Source: CBDULX01 sp965368175 (GTDB lineage: Bacteria; Pseudomonadota; Gammaproteobacteria; SZUA-229). From it: 31,387 nucleotides of DNA. The translations under genes were made by a program, and so were the position numbers. Below, one piece after another: positions 9,651 through 17,451 of this stretch. The stretch covers positions 1-31,387 of the forward strand of contig CBDULX010000008.1 of NCBI GenBank assembly GCA_965368175.1, read 5' to 3'. The first letter of the stretch is position 1, and every line of letters begins with the position of its first letter. Below the pieces are notes generated by a model. That model did not search any database, was not told where the DNA came from, and saw only the letters and a list, made by a program, of their open reading frames with translations.

Positions 9651-12600
9651 ATGTCAGAATGGCACAAAAACAAAGTCACAAAAATAACATTGCCTGGTCT
9701 GCTGATGTTGTCTGTTATTATTCTTGATATATCTATCTATAGCTTCCTGAAGCAGTCTCAGCGACAGCATCTGGTTGAGTATGTGAATAATCAACTGGTA
9801 CTCATTAATAGCATTAACCAGCAGTTAGAACCAGTACTGATATCCGATGGTTTTCAATTAATCAGAAACTGGTATGAAGAGGATAACAGGCTTGCCCAGG
9901 TCTTTATTAGAAATTCAACTCTCAACGAAAGCTTGAGCCTTGAGCGAACAGGTGTAAGTTCAGTTTCTGATCCTGTTGAGGATGAGTTGATCATCAATGA
10001 TCATAAATTCTATATTATGGTTAAGTTTGATCAGGCAATGCTGGAAAAATATTTAAGTAAAGTTGTGTTTTTTTTGGTGTTATGGACATCGTTATTTGGC
10101 ATCCTGATATATTATGCTTTTCGACGCTGGACTGGTGTGCCTGTTGTTAAATATGATGAGGCCAAACTATCTTCGATCATCGATAATATACCGTCAATGT
10201 TTTTTATGAAAGATATACAGGGTCGTTATCTAATAGCCAATCGTCAATTCAAAAAAAATATGGGTATATCTGCAAAAGATGTGATTGGTAAAACCGATCT
10301 CGATCTGTTTTCTGCTGAGAATGCAGAGAGCTTTCAGCAAAGTGAACAGAAAACAATTCAGAATATGGCGCCATTTGAGGCGGAAGAGATAGTATCAGTA
10401 GAAGGCAAGCATAAGGTTTATTTAAATAAACGATTTCCAGTTCAGAATGTGAATGGTGAGTTGTCTGGTGTTGGGGGGATTTCTATTGATGTAACTGGCT
10501 ATAAACATACTTCGAATGAACTGGCAAAAAAAACTCGTGCGCTAAAAGTAATGTCTAAAGTAGATGGCGCGATGGTGAGAGCCGAAAGTGAACGAGAATG
10601 GTTGCAGAACATTTGTCAGTTGCTGGTAGATGATGGTGGATATCGTTTTGCCTGGATTGGTTTTTCGGAACAATCCAGGTCGCAGCATATTTTACCTGTC
10701 GCGGACGCTGGTCATGATGAAGGGTTTTTACAATATTTAACCAGTAGTTATTTTGTAGATGAAGGTAAGGTTGATCCTGCTTACCTTGCGATTAAAGAGA
10801 ATGAAGTATGTATAGTAAATGATACGCAGGTTGATGATAGATTTGTAATTTGTCGTGATGAATCGCTAAAAAGAAATTATCGATCTATTTGTTGTTTGCC
10901 AATACCAATGAAGGAAACATTTATTGGGGTGCTATCGATTTATTCTGATGAAGTTAATTCTTTCGATGATTCGGAAGTGGCATTGCTTCGAGAGTTGGCA
11001 AATGATATAGGTTTTGGTGTCCATACATTACGCATGGGGACTGAGCGGGTAAAAGCAACTAATGCACTGTCATCTGAAAAACTGAAATTCGAACAGATTG
11101 TTGAAGGTGTAAATGCAGGGGTGTTGCTGCTGGATCCCGAATTCAGAGTGCTTTGGGCAAATGGGGCCTTTCAATCCTGGTTTGGTAGTCTGGAAGAAAT
11201 ACAGGGCAACAGTTGTGAGTCATTTTTTCAGGGTGTTGATCCAGCTCGGGAGTGTGGTGCCAGAAAATCAAAGGCAAGTGGGAAGATTGAGCGCGAAAAT
11301 ATTGAATGTGTGACGCTATCAGGTGAAAGCAAATATTTTGAAGCGGTGACCGCGCCCCTGATGAATGAACATGGTGTCATTATTCAGTATGTGGAATTAA
11401 TACATGACGTCACTCATCAGAAAGTACTGGAAAAGCAACGGGAGGAGTCGGAAGAGCAGTTGAAGCAGGCACAGCATATTGCCCAGGTAGGTAGCTGGAA
11501 GTTTGATGTAAATACATCTGAATTAAGCTGCAGCGATGAATTGTTGCATATGTATCAGGAGGTCCCGGATAGCAGCAGGCCTTTCTATGAGGCATTTGTT
11601 AATGCTGTGCACCCAGATGATCGCGTACGGGTTATTAAAAATTACAAAGATTCGATAGAGCGAAAAAAACCCTATGAAATGGCCCATCGTATATTGCTAC
11701 AGGATGGGACTATCCGTTATGTACATGTCAGGGGCGAATGTGTGCTTGATGATGATGGCGAGCTGGAAAGTGTAATAAGCACTGTGCAGGATGTGACAGA
11801 TATGGTGCAGGTTGAGCAGGCTTTGCTCAATACAGAGGAGCATTATCGAAGCCTGGTCGAAACGACTACTGCCATACCCTGGGAAATGGATCTTGAAAGC
11901 TGGCGCTTTATTTTTGTTGGGCCTCAGGCGGTTAAAGTTTTGGGTTATCCATTGGAGGACTGGTATCGTGATAATTTCTGGATCGATCATTTACACCCTG
12001 ATGATAAGGAAATGGCGATAAGAATTTATCGTGACACCATAGATAATCTAAAAGATCATGAATTTGTATATCGTATGTTATCAGCCGATGGTCGTATGGT
12101 GTGGGTTCGTGATGATATAAAGGTAGTTAAAAATAGCCAGACTGGCGCACGACTGCAGGGATTCAAGTTTGATATTACAGAGCAGGTTTATGCCGATGAA
12201 GTATTGCGTCGATCGCAGAAGATGGATGCAGTGGGGCAGTTAACCGGAGGCATAGCTCATGATTTCAATAACCAGTTGGGAGTGGTTCAGGGTTATCTTG
12301 ATTTTCTTGCTGATTTTACCATGGGACAGGAAAAGCCTTATCGTTGGGTGGTGTCGGCTGATAAGGCAACTCGACGTTGTATCGATCTTTCGCGAAAATT
12401 ATTGAATTTTTCAAGGCAGAATCAGCTGGAAGAAGAGCCGATTATAGTCAACAGTTTGCTTGAAAAAATGAAAGAGCTGATTGCTAAATCAGTGACCCCA
12501 ACCATTAATATTAATTATGAGCTGGCGGATGATCTCTGGCCGGTAGAAGTTAATTCGGGTGAGCTTGAAGATGTAATTCTCAATCTGGCGATCAACGCAC

Positions 12601-15032
12601 GTGATGCCATGCCTAATGGTGGCACCTTAAGTGTTATTACCCAGAATCATATGCTTGATGAGGGGCATATCCAGTATTTCCCCGGCTTCGCTCCTGGGGA
12701 TTATGTACATATTATTGCCAGGGATACGGGATGTGGGATTGAAAAGGAATACCATGATCGGATTTTTGATCCTTTTTTCACCACTAAAGAGGAAGGTAAG
12801 GGTACCGGTCTGGGGCTTTCAATGGTGTACAGTTTTGTGCAGCGTTCTGGTGGCATGATTACTTTTTATTCTGAGATTGGTGAAGGTACTACTTTTCATA
12901 TTTACCTGCCGCGTTATTATTTTGATTATGAAGGCAAGGATGGCCTGATTCAGAGTGTTTCAGATTTATCGGCACAAATTGGTCGTGGTGAGATTGTGCT
13001 GGTGGTCGATGATGAGAAGGAACTCAGGGAACTGGCAGTGGCGTTGCTTAAGATGTTTGGTTATCAGGTAATTGAAGCTGAGAATGGTGTCGAAGCGATC
13101 GAGGTGTTGCAGGGAGATACTCGAATAGACTTATTATTCAGCGACATCATTATGCCGGGAGGAGTCAGTGGTTATGAGTTAGCTGAGCGGGCAGTTGAAT
13201 TAAGACCAGATATTAAGGTGCTGTTAACATCTGGTTTTACTGGGGACTTATCGCAGTCATTCGATGCAAACTGGATCATGCTGAATAAGCCTTATAGCAA
13301 AGCCGAGCTGGCAAAAGCAGTGGCGGAATTGATTGGCCATGATGAATTATCCGACAGTATTGAGCTTAATAAGCATGATGATGTCGACATAGTCGAATGG
13401 GATGATTCATTGCTTATTGGTCATGATGATATGGATGACGATCACAAACAATTATTAACCATGCTGGATGATTATGGGAAAGCCATTGAGAATGGCAGCA
13501 TTGAAGAACAAGCAGGTGAATTACTGGAAGCACTTATTCATTATACGGGAGAGCATTTCAGGCGCGAGGAAGCTCTTATGAGGGCCTGTGATTATCCCGG
13601 TTATAGTAACCACCACCAGGTGCATGAAATGCTGCTAAAAATGGCCACTGATCTGTTGAAGGTGTATCAACAGAGTGTGGATATTTTTGACCATAAATCG
13701 ACGCTGAGTTTTTTGCGGCACTGGCTGATAGGTCATATTGCAAGCATGGATATGCCTTTGGGTCGTTACATCAAAGGCAGGGCAATCGATGTAGACAAGA
13801 TTATGTCAGAGTCCGGGGATTATGTAGTTCATGACAATGGGGAAGAGCGGCCTCGATTGATTGTGGTGGATGATGAGAGCAACATGGGGGAGCTGGTGAA
13901 GGATGTAGCTGATGCCGCTGGATTTGATGCGGTTCATTATATTCATGCGTCTGAATTTGTGGCGCATCATGATGATCGGGCGGCTGTAATAGTGCTGGAT
14001 TTATTTATGCCGGATTTCGATGGCATAGAGATGATTCGATTGCTGGCGGGTATGGAATGCAAGTCGGTGCTGGTATTGATAAGCGGTGTTGATAAGAGTG
14101 TGTTGCATTCAGCCCATGAGCTGGCCATAGAGCATGGCTTGAATATTGTGGGTGCTTTGCAGAAGCCGTTCCATCCATCTGAGTTACGAAAACTGCTGCT
14201 GGGTGTGTCTTCAAGCCTGAGTCAGGACAAAACACAAAAGCAACAGGTGTCAGAGAGTAATCTGATTAGTATCGATGAAATACGTGAGGCAATCGCGGCA
14301 AATCAGTTTATAGGTTATTACCAGCCACAGGTGTCATTGAAAGATTTCCGGGTCATTGGATATGAGGTGTTAATGCGCTGGCGTCATCCCGATCGTGGGC
14401 TGGTGCCACCCTTTCAGTTTATTTCACTGGCTGAATCATCAGGCTTAATCGAGGATATGACCTGGAACCTGCTCGACTCTGTGACTGAAAACTGGGTAAA
14501 GCATGACTTGCAGCAAACCGTATCCATCAATATGACAGCAGCAATGTTTAAATCCCTGGATTTGCCTGAACGTTTGCATGAAATTGGTGAGAACAGGGGG
14601 TTCTATGATAATTCATTGCTCATTCTGGAAGTCACTGAGTCAGCCTTGATGGAGGAGTTGACCAAGTCCCTGGATAGTCTTACGCGACTGAGAATGAAAG
14701 GCTTCCAGTTATCTATCGATGATTTCGGTACCGGTTACTCCTCTATGGTGCAATTATATCGGGCCCCGTTCTCCGAGCTCAAGGTTGACCAGTCCTTTGT
14801 GATGAGAATGGAAAAAGACCCGGAGGCGCGGGCTATTGTAGAGTCGACCATCGATCTGGCGCACAACCTGAATATGAAAGTAGTGGCTGAAGGCGTGGAG
14901 ACTCAGTCCATAATGCGCAAGCTCAAACAGTTGGGTTGTGATGTCGCCCAGGGCTACCACATTGCCCGGCCTATGCCCATAGAAGAGGTGATGGACTGGA
15001 TGGCCGAATGGAACAAACGACACGGTCACTGA
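9651..15032 (+). CDS. Membrane hybrid histidine kinase with PAS/GAF sensors, two receivers, hemerythrin and EAL phosphodiesterase
   Basis: The 1793-residue protein has these parts in order: TM1 (12-33), a periplasmic segment (34-137), TM2 (138-157), PAS (about 171-283), GAF (305-460), and three more PAS domains (476-590, 600-717, 729-845). A HisKA domain follows with phospho-His870 in GGIAHDFNN. The HATPase has N-box NLAINARDAMPNGG (from 978), DTGCGI (1025) and GTGLGLS (1051). Receiver 1 has Asp1120/1121, phospho-Asp1165 and Lys1213. Hemerythrin (about 1245-1375) has all seven metal ligands: His1265, His1302, Glu1306, His1321, His1325, His1362 and Asp1367. Receiver 2 has Asp1407/1408, phospho-Asp1450 and Lys1505. 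The EAL domain (about 1540-1790) keeps Glu1572 (EVL), Asn1627, Glu1663, Asp1690/1691 (DDFGTG), Lys1711 and Glu1747, so it is probably an active c-di-GMP phosphodiesterase. There is no GGDEF. The ATG at 9651 is preferred to a TTG at 9642. The signal is inferred to be redox, O2 or NO. Confidence 0.92.
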   Translation: MSEWHKNKVTKITLPGLLMLSVIILDISIYSFLKQSQRQHLVEYVNNQLVLINSINQQLEPVLISDGFQLIRNWYEEDNRLAQVFIRNSTLNESLSLERTGVSSVSDPVEDELIINDHKFYIMVKFDQAMLEKYLSKVVFFLVLWTSLFGILIYYAFRRWTGVPVVKYDEAKLSSIIDNIPSMFFMKDIQGRYLIANRQFKKNMGISAKDVIGKTDLDLFSAENAESFQQSEQKTIQNMAPFEAEEIVSVEGKHKVYLNKRFPVQNVNGELSGVGGISIDVTGYKHTSNELAKKTRALKVMSKVDGAMVRAESEREWLQNICQLLVDDGGYRFAWIGFSEQSRSQHILPVADAGHDEGFLQYLTSSYFVDEGKVDPAYLAIKENEVCIVNDTQVDDRFVICRDESLKRNYRSICCLPIPMKETFIGVLSIYSDEVNSFDDSEVALLRELANDIGFGVHTLRMGTERVKATNALSSEKLKFEQIVEGVNAGVLLLDPEFRVLWANGAFQSWFGSLEEIQGNSCESFFQGVDPARECGARKSKASGKIERENIECVTLSGESKYFEAVTAPLMNEHGVIIQYVELIHDVTHQKVLEKQREESEEQLKQAQHIAQVGSWKFDVNTSELSCSDELLHMYQEVPDSSRPFYEAFVNAVHPDDRVRVIKNYKDSIERKKPYEMAHRILLQDGTIRYVHVRGECVLDDDGELESVISTVQDVTDMVQVEQALLNTEEHYRSLVETTTAIPWEMDLESWRFIFVGPQAVKVLGYPLEDWYRDNFWIDHLHPDDKEMAIRIYRDTIDNLKDHEFVYRMLSADGRMVWVRDDIKVVKNSQTGARLQGFKFDITEQVYADEVLRRSQKMDAVGQLTGGIAHDFNNQLGVVQGYLDFLADFTMGQEKPYRWVVSADKATRRCIDLSRKLLNFSRQNQLEEEPIIVNSLLEKMKELIAKSVTPTININYELADDLWPVEVNSGELEDVILNLAINARDAMPNGGTLSVITQNHMLDEGHIQYFPGFAPGDYVHIIARDTGCGIEKEYHDRIFDPFFTTKEEGKGTGLGLSMVYSFVQRSGGMITFYSEIGEGTTFHIYLPRYYFDYEGKDGLIQSVSDLSAQIGRGEIVLVVDDEKELRELAVALLKMFGYQVIEAENGVEAIEVLQGDTRIDLLFSDIIMPGGVSGYELAERAVELRPDIKVLLTSGFTGDLSQSFDANWIMLNKPYSKAELAKAVAELIGHDELSDSIELNKHDDVDIVEWDDSLLIGHDDMDDDHKQLLTMLDDYGKAIENGSIEEQAGELLEALIHYTGEHFRREEALMRACDYPGYSNHHQVHEMLLKMATDLLKVYQQSVDIFDHKSTLSFLRHWLIGHIASMDMPLGRYIKGRAIDVDKIMSESGDYVVHDNGEERPRLIVVDDESNMGELVKDVADAAGFDAVHYIHASEFVAHHDDRAAVIVLDLFMPDFDGIEMIRLLAGMECKSVLVLISGVDKSVLHSAHELAIEHGLNIVGALQKPFHPSELRKLLLGVSSSLSQDKTQKQQVSESNLISIDEIREAIAANQFIGYYQPQVSLKDFRVIGYEVLMRWRHPDRGLVPPFQFISLAESSGLIEDMTWNLLDSVTENWVKHDLQQTVSINMTAAMFKSLDLPERLHEIGENRGFYDNSLLILEVTESALMEELTKSLDSLTRLRMKGFQLSIDDFGTGYSSMVQLYRAPFSELKVDQSFVMRMEKDPEARAIVESTIDLAHNLNMKVVAEGVETQSIMRKLKQLGCDVAQGYHIARPMPIEEVMDWMAEWNKRHGH

Positions 15033-15035
15033 TTG

Positions 15036-15044
15036 TGGTATAGT
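15036..15044 (+). promoter_or_regulatory. Extended -10 promoter of rnpB
   Basis: TGGTATAGT at 15036-15044 fits an extended -10 (TGn plus TATAGT) and ends 7 nt before the predicted first base of RNase P RNA at 15052. No good -35 is seen upstream, which extended -10 promoters tolerate. It begins 4 nt after the kinase stop codon. Confidence 0.55.
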
Positions 15045-15051
15045 TGTTCTT

Positions 15052-15411
15052 GAAGTCGGCCGGGTAATCGCCTGTTGAACTGGTTCAATGGGAGGAAAGT
15101 CCGGGCTCCACAGGGCAGGGTGCCAGGTAACACCTGGGAGGCGTGAGCCTACGGAAAGTGCCACAGAAAATATACCGCCTGCCATCTTTATAGGTGGTAG
15201 GTAAGGGTGAAATGGTGCGGTAAGAGCGCACCGCGCAACGGGTAATCGTTGTGGCAGGGTAAACCCCACCCGGAGCAAGACCAAATAGAGAAGCAAAGGC
15301 GTGGCCCACGTTGCTTCTGGGTAGGTTGCTAGAGGTGCATGGTGACATGCATCGCAGATGAATGATTACCCCAGCGCAAGCTGGACAGAACCCGGCTTAC
15401 AGGCCGACTTC
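15052..15411 (+). ncRNA. rnpB: RNase P RNA, bacterial class A
   Basis: This is the catalytic RNA that matures tRNA 5' ends. The first ten bases GAAGTCGGCC pair perfectly with the last ten, GGCCGACTTC, forming P1. Conserved core segments in order are GAGGAAAGTCCGGGCTCC, GGGCAGGGTGCCAGGTAAC, GGTAAGGGTGAAA, GGTGCGGTAAGAGCGCACCG, AAACCCCACCCGGAGCAAG, CCAAATAGAGAAGC, GCAGATGAATGATTACC and ACAGAACCCGGCTTA. The length of 360 nt is close to E. coli (377), with shorter P3 and P12 hairpins. A GNRA-capped hairpin CCAGC-GCAA-GCTGG precedes the 3' end. TTTTTTT follows at 15413-15419 and should terminate transcription. The position just upstream of mraZ matches Pseudomonas. Confidence 0.97.
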
Positions 15412-15640
15412 ATTTTTTTATTGTGTTTCAATCACTGCATGCCGTCAGGTTTTCCAAGCGGTTCACAAATTCCTGTAAATCTCCGTTAAACACTCAAACT
15501 TAAAGTAAGTTCTTAAGTTGCATTCGCAACCTCATGAGTTGTAATAGCTTATTGCCTATTATTCCATGTGTTATGTATGGTTTACTCCCTAAGTAATTGT
15601 CTGGTAAGTGTTTTTTACTCGATGGGCGGTAGAAATTTAC
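15412..15640. other. Intergenic region between rnpB and the mra promoter
   Basis: About 230 bases without a gene; with the promoter and operator the whole gap to mraZ is 383 bases. After the rnpB T-run it contains a small hairpin GTTGC-ATTC-GCAAC near 15517-15530 and an ACTTAA/TTAAGT inverted repeat just before it. No further gene or second promoter could be supported. Confidence 0.4.
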
Positions 15641-15670
15641 TTGACAGTGGGGGGGTGTGGTACCTATAGT
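15641..15670 (+). promoter_or_regulatory. Pmra promoter of the dcw cluster
   Basis: TTGACA at 15641-15646 and TATAGT at 15665-15670 are separated by 18 nt, a strong sigma-70 promoter with expected start near 15677 and a leader of about 118 nt before mraZ. The spacer contains seven consecutive G and two GTGG repeats 10 nt apart, which look like extra MraZ sites. Confidence 0.8.
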
Positions 15671-15678
15671 TTGAAAAA

Positions 15679-15713
15679 GTGGGGGAATGTGGATGAATGT
15701 GGGTGACAGTGGT
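15679..15713 (+). promoter_or_regulatory. MraZ operator: four GTGG direct repeats with 10-bp period
   Basis: GTGG occurs at 15679, 15689, 15699 and 15709, exactly one helical turn apart, immediately after the -10 box. MraZ is known to bind TGGGN-type direct repeats with 5-nt spacers at its own promoter, so this is the expected autoregulatory site. Repeats 1 and 3 fit TGGG; repeats 2 and 4 read TGGA and TGGT. Confidence 0.8.
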
Positions 15714-15794
15714 CTCCATATTTACTTCTACCACGAATGAGAATGGGTGGTTTTGATCAAATAATGTGCAAAATGAGCGGTTACTGAAAACAGC

Positions 15795-16253
15795 ATGATT
15801 TTTCGTGGCATTAACAATCTGGCGATTGATGCGAAAGGCCGTATGGCCATGCCTGCTCGTTATCGTGATCGTTTGCAGGAGACCTGTGGTGGACGGCTGG
15901 TAGTGACTGTGGATAGGGATCGATGTTTGCTGGTGTATCCCCTGGCTGAATGGGAAGTGATCGAGGCTCAACTGGTAAGTTTGCCCAGTTTAAACAAGCA
16001 GGCCCGTTTGCTACAGCGTTTATTGATCGGGCATGCTACCGAGGTTGAGCTGGACAGTCAGGGACGCATACTTTTGCCGAATATGTTGCGCGATTATGCT
16101 CAGCTGGATAAAAAAATTGTGCTGATCGGGCAGGGTAAGAAGTTCGAGATCTGGGATGAGCAGACCTGGAATGATAACCAGAATGCCTGGCTGGAAGAGG
16201 CTGATACCGACGATTCGGGCTTACCGTCTGCGCTGGAAAATCTGTCCCTGTAA
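15795..16253 (+). CDS. mraZ: MraZ, transcriptional regulator of the dcw cluster
   Basis: The 152-residue MraZ forms ring-shaped oligomers and binds direct repeats at the mra promoter. Two SpoVT/AbrB-like halves are visible: the first with IDAKGRMAMPARYRDRL (Asp12 to Arg16 being the DxKGR motif), the second with LDSQGRILLP (from Asp87). It ends in an acidic tail. It is the first gene of the dcw cluster, preceded by its own GTGG operator. The stop overlaps the rsmH start by 1 nt (TAATG). No strong ribosome binding site is visible before the ATG at 15795, which may keep MraZ levels modest. Confidence 0.97.
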   Translation: MIFRGINNLAIDAKGRMAMPARYRDRLQETCGGRLVVTVDRDRCLLVYPLAEWEVIEAQLVSLPSLNKQARLLQRLLIGHATEVELDSQGRILLPNMLRDYAQLDKKIVLIGQGKKFEIWDEQTWNDNQNAWLEEADTDDSGLPSALENLSL

Positions 16254-17188
16254 TGGCCGGGGGCTACACACACCAGCCAGTGTTGCTCGAAGAGTCGCTG
16301 GTTGCTCTGGCTGTAAAGCCGGATGGGTTTTACGTCGATGCAACCTACGGACGCGGTGGTCACTCATCGGCACTTCTAACCCAGCTGGGTGAAAATGGTC
16401 GTTTACTGGCGATTGATCAGGACCCGGAGGCGATAACCGCGGCGAAGAAACGCTTTGGGAACGATGCCAGGTTTGAAATTGTACATGGTAACTTTGAGTC
16501 ACTGGGTGATATCGTTGCCAGCCACGGAATGAGGCAAAAGGTTGATGGAATATTGCTGGATATTGGTGTGTCATCGCCCCAGTTGGATGACGCATCTCGA
16601 GGATTTAGTTTTCTCAAACCCGGGAAGTTGGATATGAGAATGAATCCGGAAGCTGGTCAGTCAGCCGCACAGTGGCTGGCGACGGTGGAAGAGCATGAGC
16701 TGATCACAGTTCTAAGGCGCTACGGTGAAGAGCGTTTTGCCAAACGTATCGCCCATGCCATTATTGAAGCTCGGGTAAATACAGAAATTAATGACACTGT
16801 ACAACTGGCGGACCTGATCAGTGCCGCAGTGCCTAAAAAAGAAAAGCATAAGCACCCGGCCACACGCAGCTTCCAGGCCATTCGGATTTTTGTTAATCGC
16901 GAGCTGGAAGTGCTTGAGCGAACCCTGCAATCTGCTGTCGATATGCTGGCAATAGGTGGCAGGCTGGTTGTTATCAGTTTTCATTCACTGGAAGACCGGA
17001 TAGTAAAACGATTTATGCGTGATCTGGCCCGTGGGCCTCAAATGCCTAAAGACCTCCCTCTAATGCAAAAGGATATTGCCCAGCCTTTCCGTCTGGTTAG
17101 TCGGGCGGTTAAGCCTACGGAAAAGGAAATAGCTGCCAATCCCCGTGCACGCAGTTCGGTGTTGCGGGTACTGGAGCGGGTAAGTTGA
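16253..17188 (+). CDS. rsmH: 16S rRNA (cytosine-1402-N4)-methyltransferase RsmH
   Basis: RsmH (MraW) methylates N4 of C1402 in 16S rRNA with SAM; RsmI, also encoded here, adds the 2'-O-methyl at the same base. The 311-residue protein is family length and shows HQPVLLEESL, the SAM loop DATYGRGGHS (29-38), GILLDIGVSSPQLDD, RGFSFLKPGKLDMRM, ATRSFQAIRIFVNREL and VISFHSLEDRIVKRF. It ends with NPRARSSVLRVLER. It overlaps mraZ by 1 nt and the probable ftsL TTG start by 4 nt. Confidence 0.97.
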   Translation: MAGGYTHQPVLLEESLVALAVKPDGFYVDATYGRGGHSSALLTQLGENGRLLAIDQDPEAITAAKKRFGNDARFEIVHGNFESLGDIVASHGMRQKVDGILLDIGVSSPQLDDASRGFSFLKPGKLDMRMNPEAGQSAAQWLATVEEHELITVLRRYGEERFAKRIAHAIIEARVNTEINDTVQLADLISAAVPKKEKHKHPATRSFQAIRIFVNRELEVLERTLQSAVDMLAIGGRLVVISFHSLEDRIVKRFMRDLARGPQMPKDLPLMQKDIAQPFRLVSRAVKPTEKEIAANPRARSSVLRVLERVS

Positions 17189-17451
17189 AGATGCTGGTGA
17201 TATTGGCACTGTTGCTGGTGCTGGTGGTCGCATCGGCCCTGGGAGTTATTTACAGTCGCCATGAGAGCCGGAAACTGTTTGTGGAGTTGCAGCAACTGAA
17301 TAAACAGGTGGACGAATTGAATATTGAATGGGGTCGTTTACAGCTGGAGCAGAGTGCCTGGTCGGCCCATGGTCGTATAGAGCGTATTGCAGTAAGTAAA
17401 CTGAATATGAAGCTGCCCGATGCAGATGAGGTTGTTTATATAAAACAATGA
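17185..17451 (+). CDS. ftsL: FtsL, septal division protein
   Basis: FtsL is a single-pass inner-membrane protein that joins FtsB and FtsQ and activates FtsW-FtsI at the septum. The 88-residue product has one membrane span almost at the N-terminus (about residues 3-23), then a periplasmic coiled coil (KLFVELQQLNKQVDELNIEW). The conserved end is WGRLQLEQSAWSAHGRIERIA followed by KLNMKLPDADEVVYI. The TTG at 17185 is preferred because GGAG lies 8 nt upstream and it gives a TTGA overlap with rsmH; an ATG at 17191 is the alternative. In either case almost no cytoplasmic tail remains, unlike the roughly 35 residues in E. coli FtsL. Confidence 0.92.
   Translation: MKMLVILALLLVLVVASALGVIYSRHESRKLFVELQQLNKQVDELNIEWGRLQLEQSAWSAHGRIERIAVSKLNMKLPDADEVVYIKQ

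Noticed and set aside
10068..10075. Eight-T run in the second membrane span of the hybrid kinase as a slippage switch
   Set aside because: The frame is intact and a T8 run alone is weak evidence for phase variation.
13803..15032. Internal ATG that could give a separate REC-EAL protein
   Set aside because: The frame is continuous with the hemerythrin part and no strong ribosome binding site precedes the ATG.
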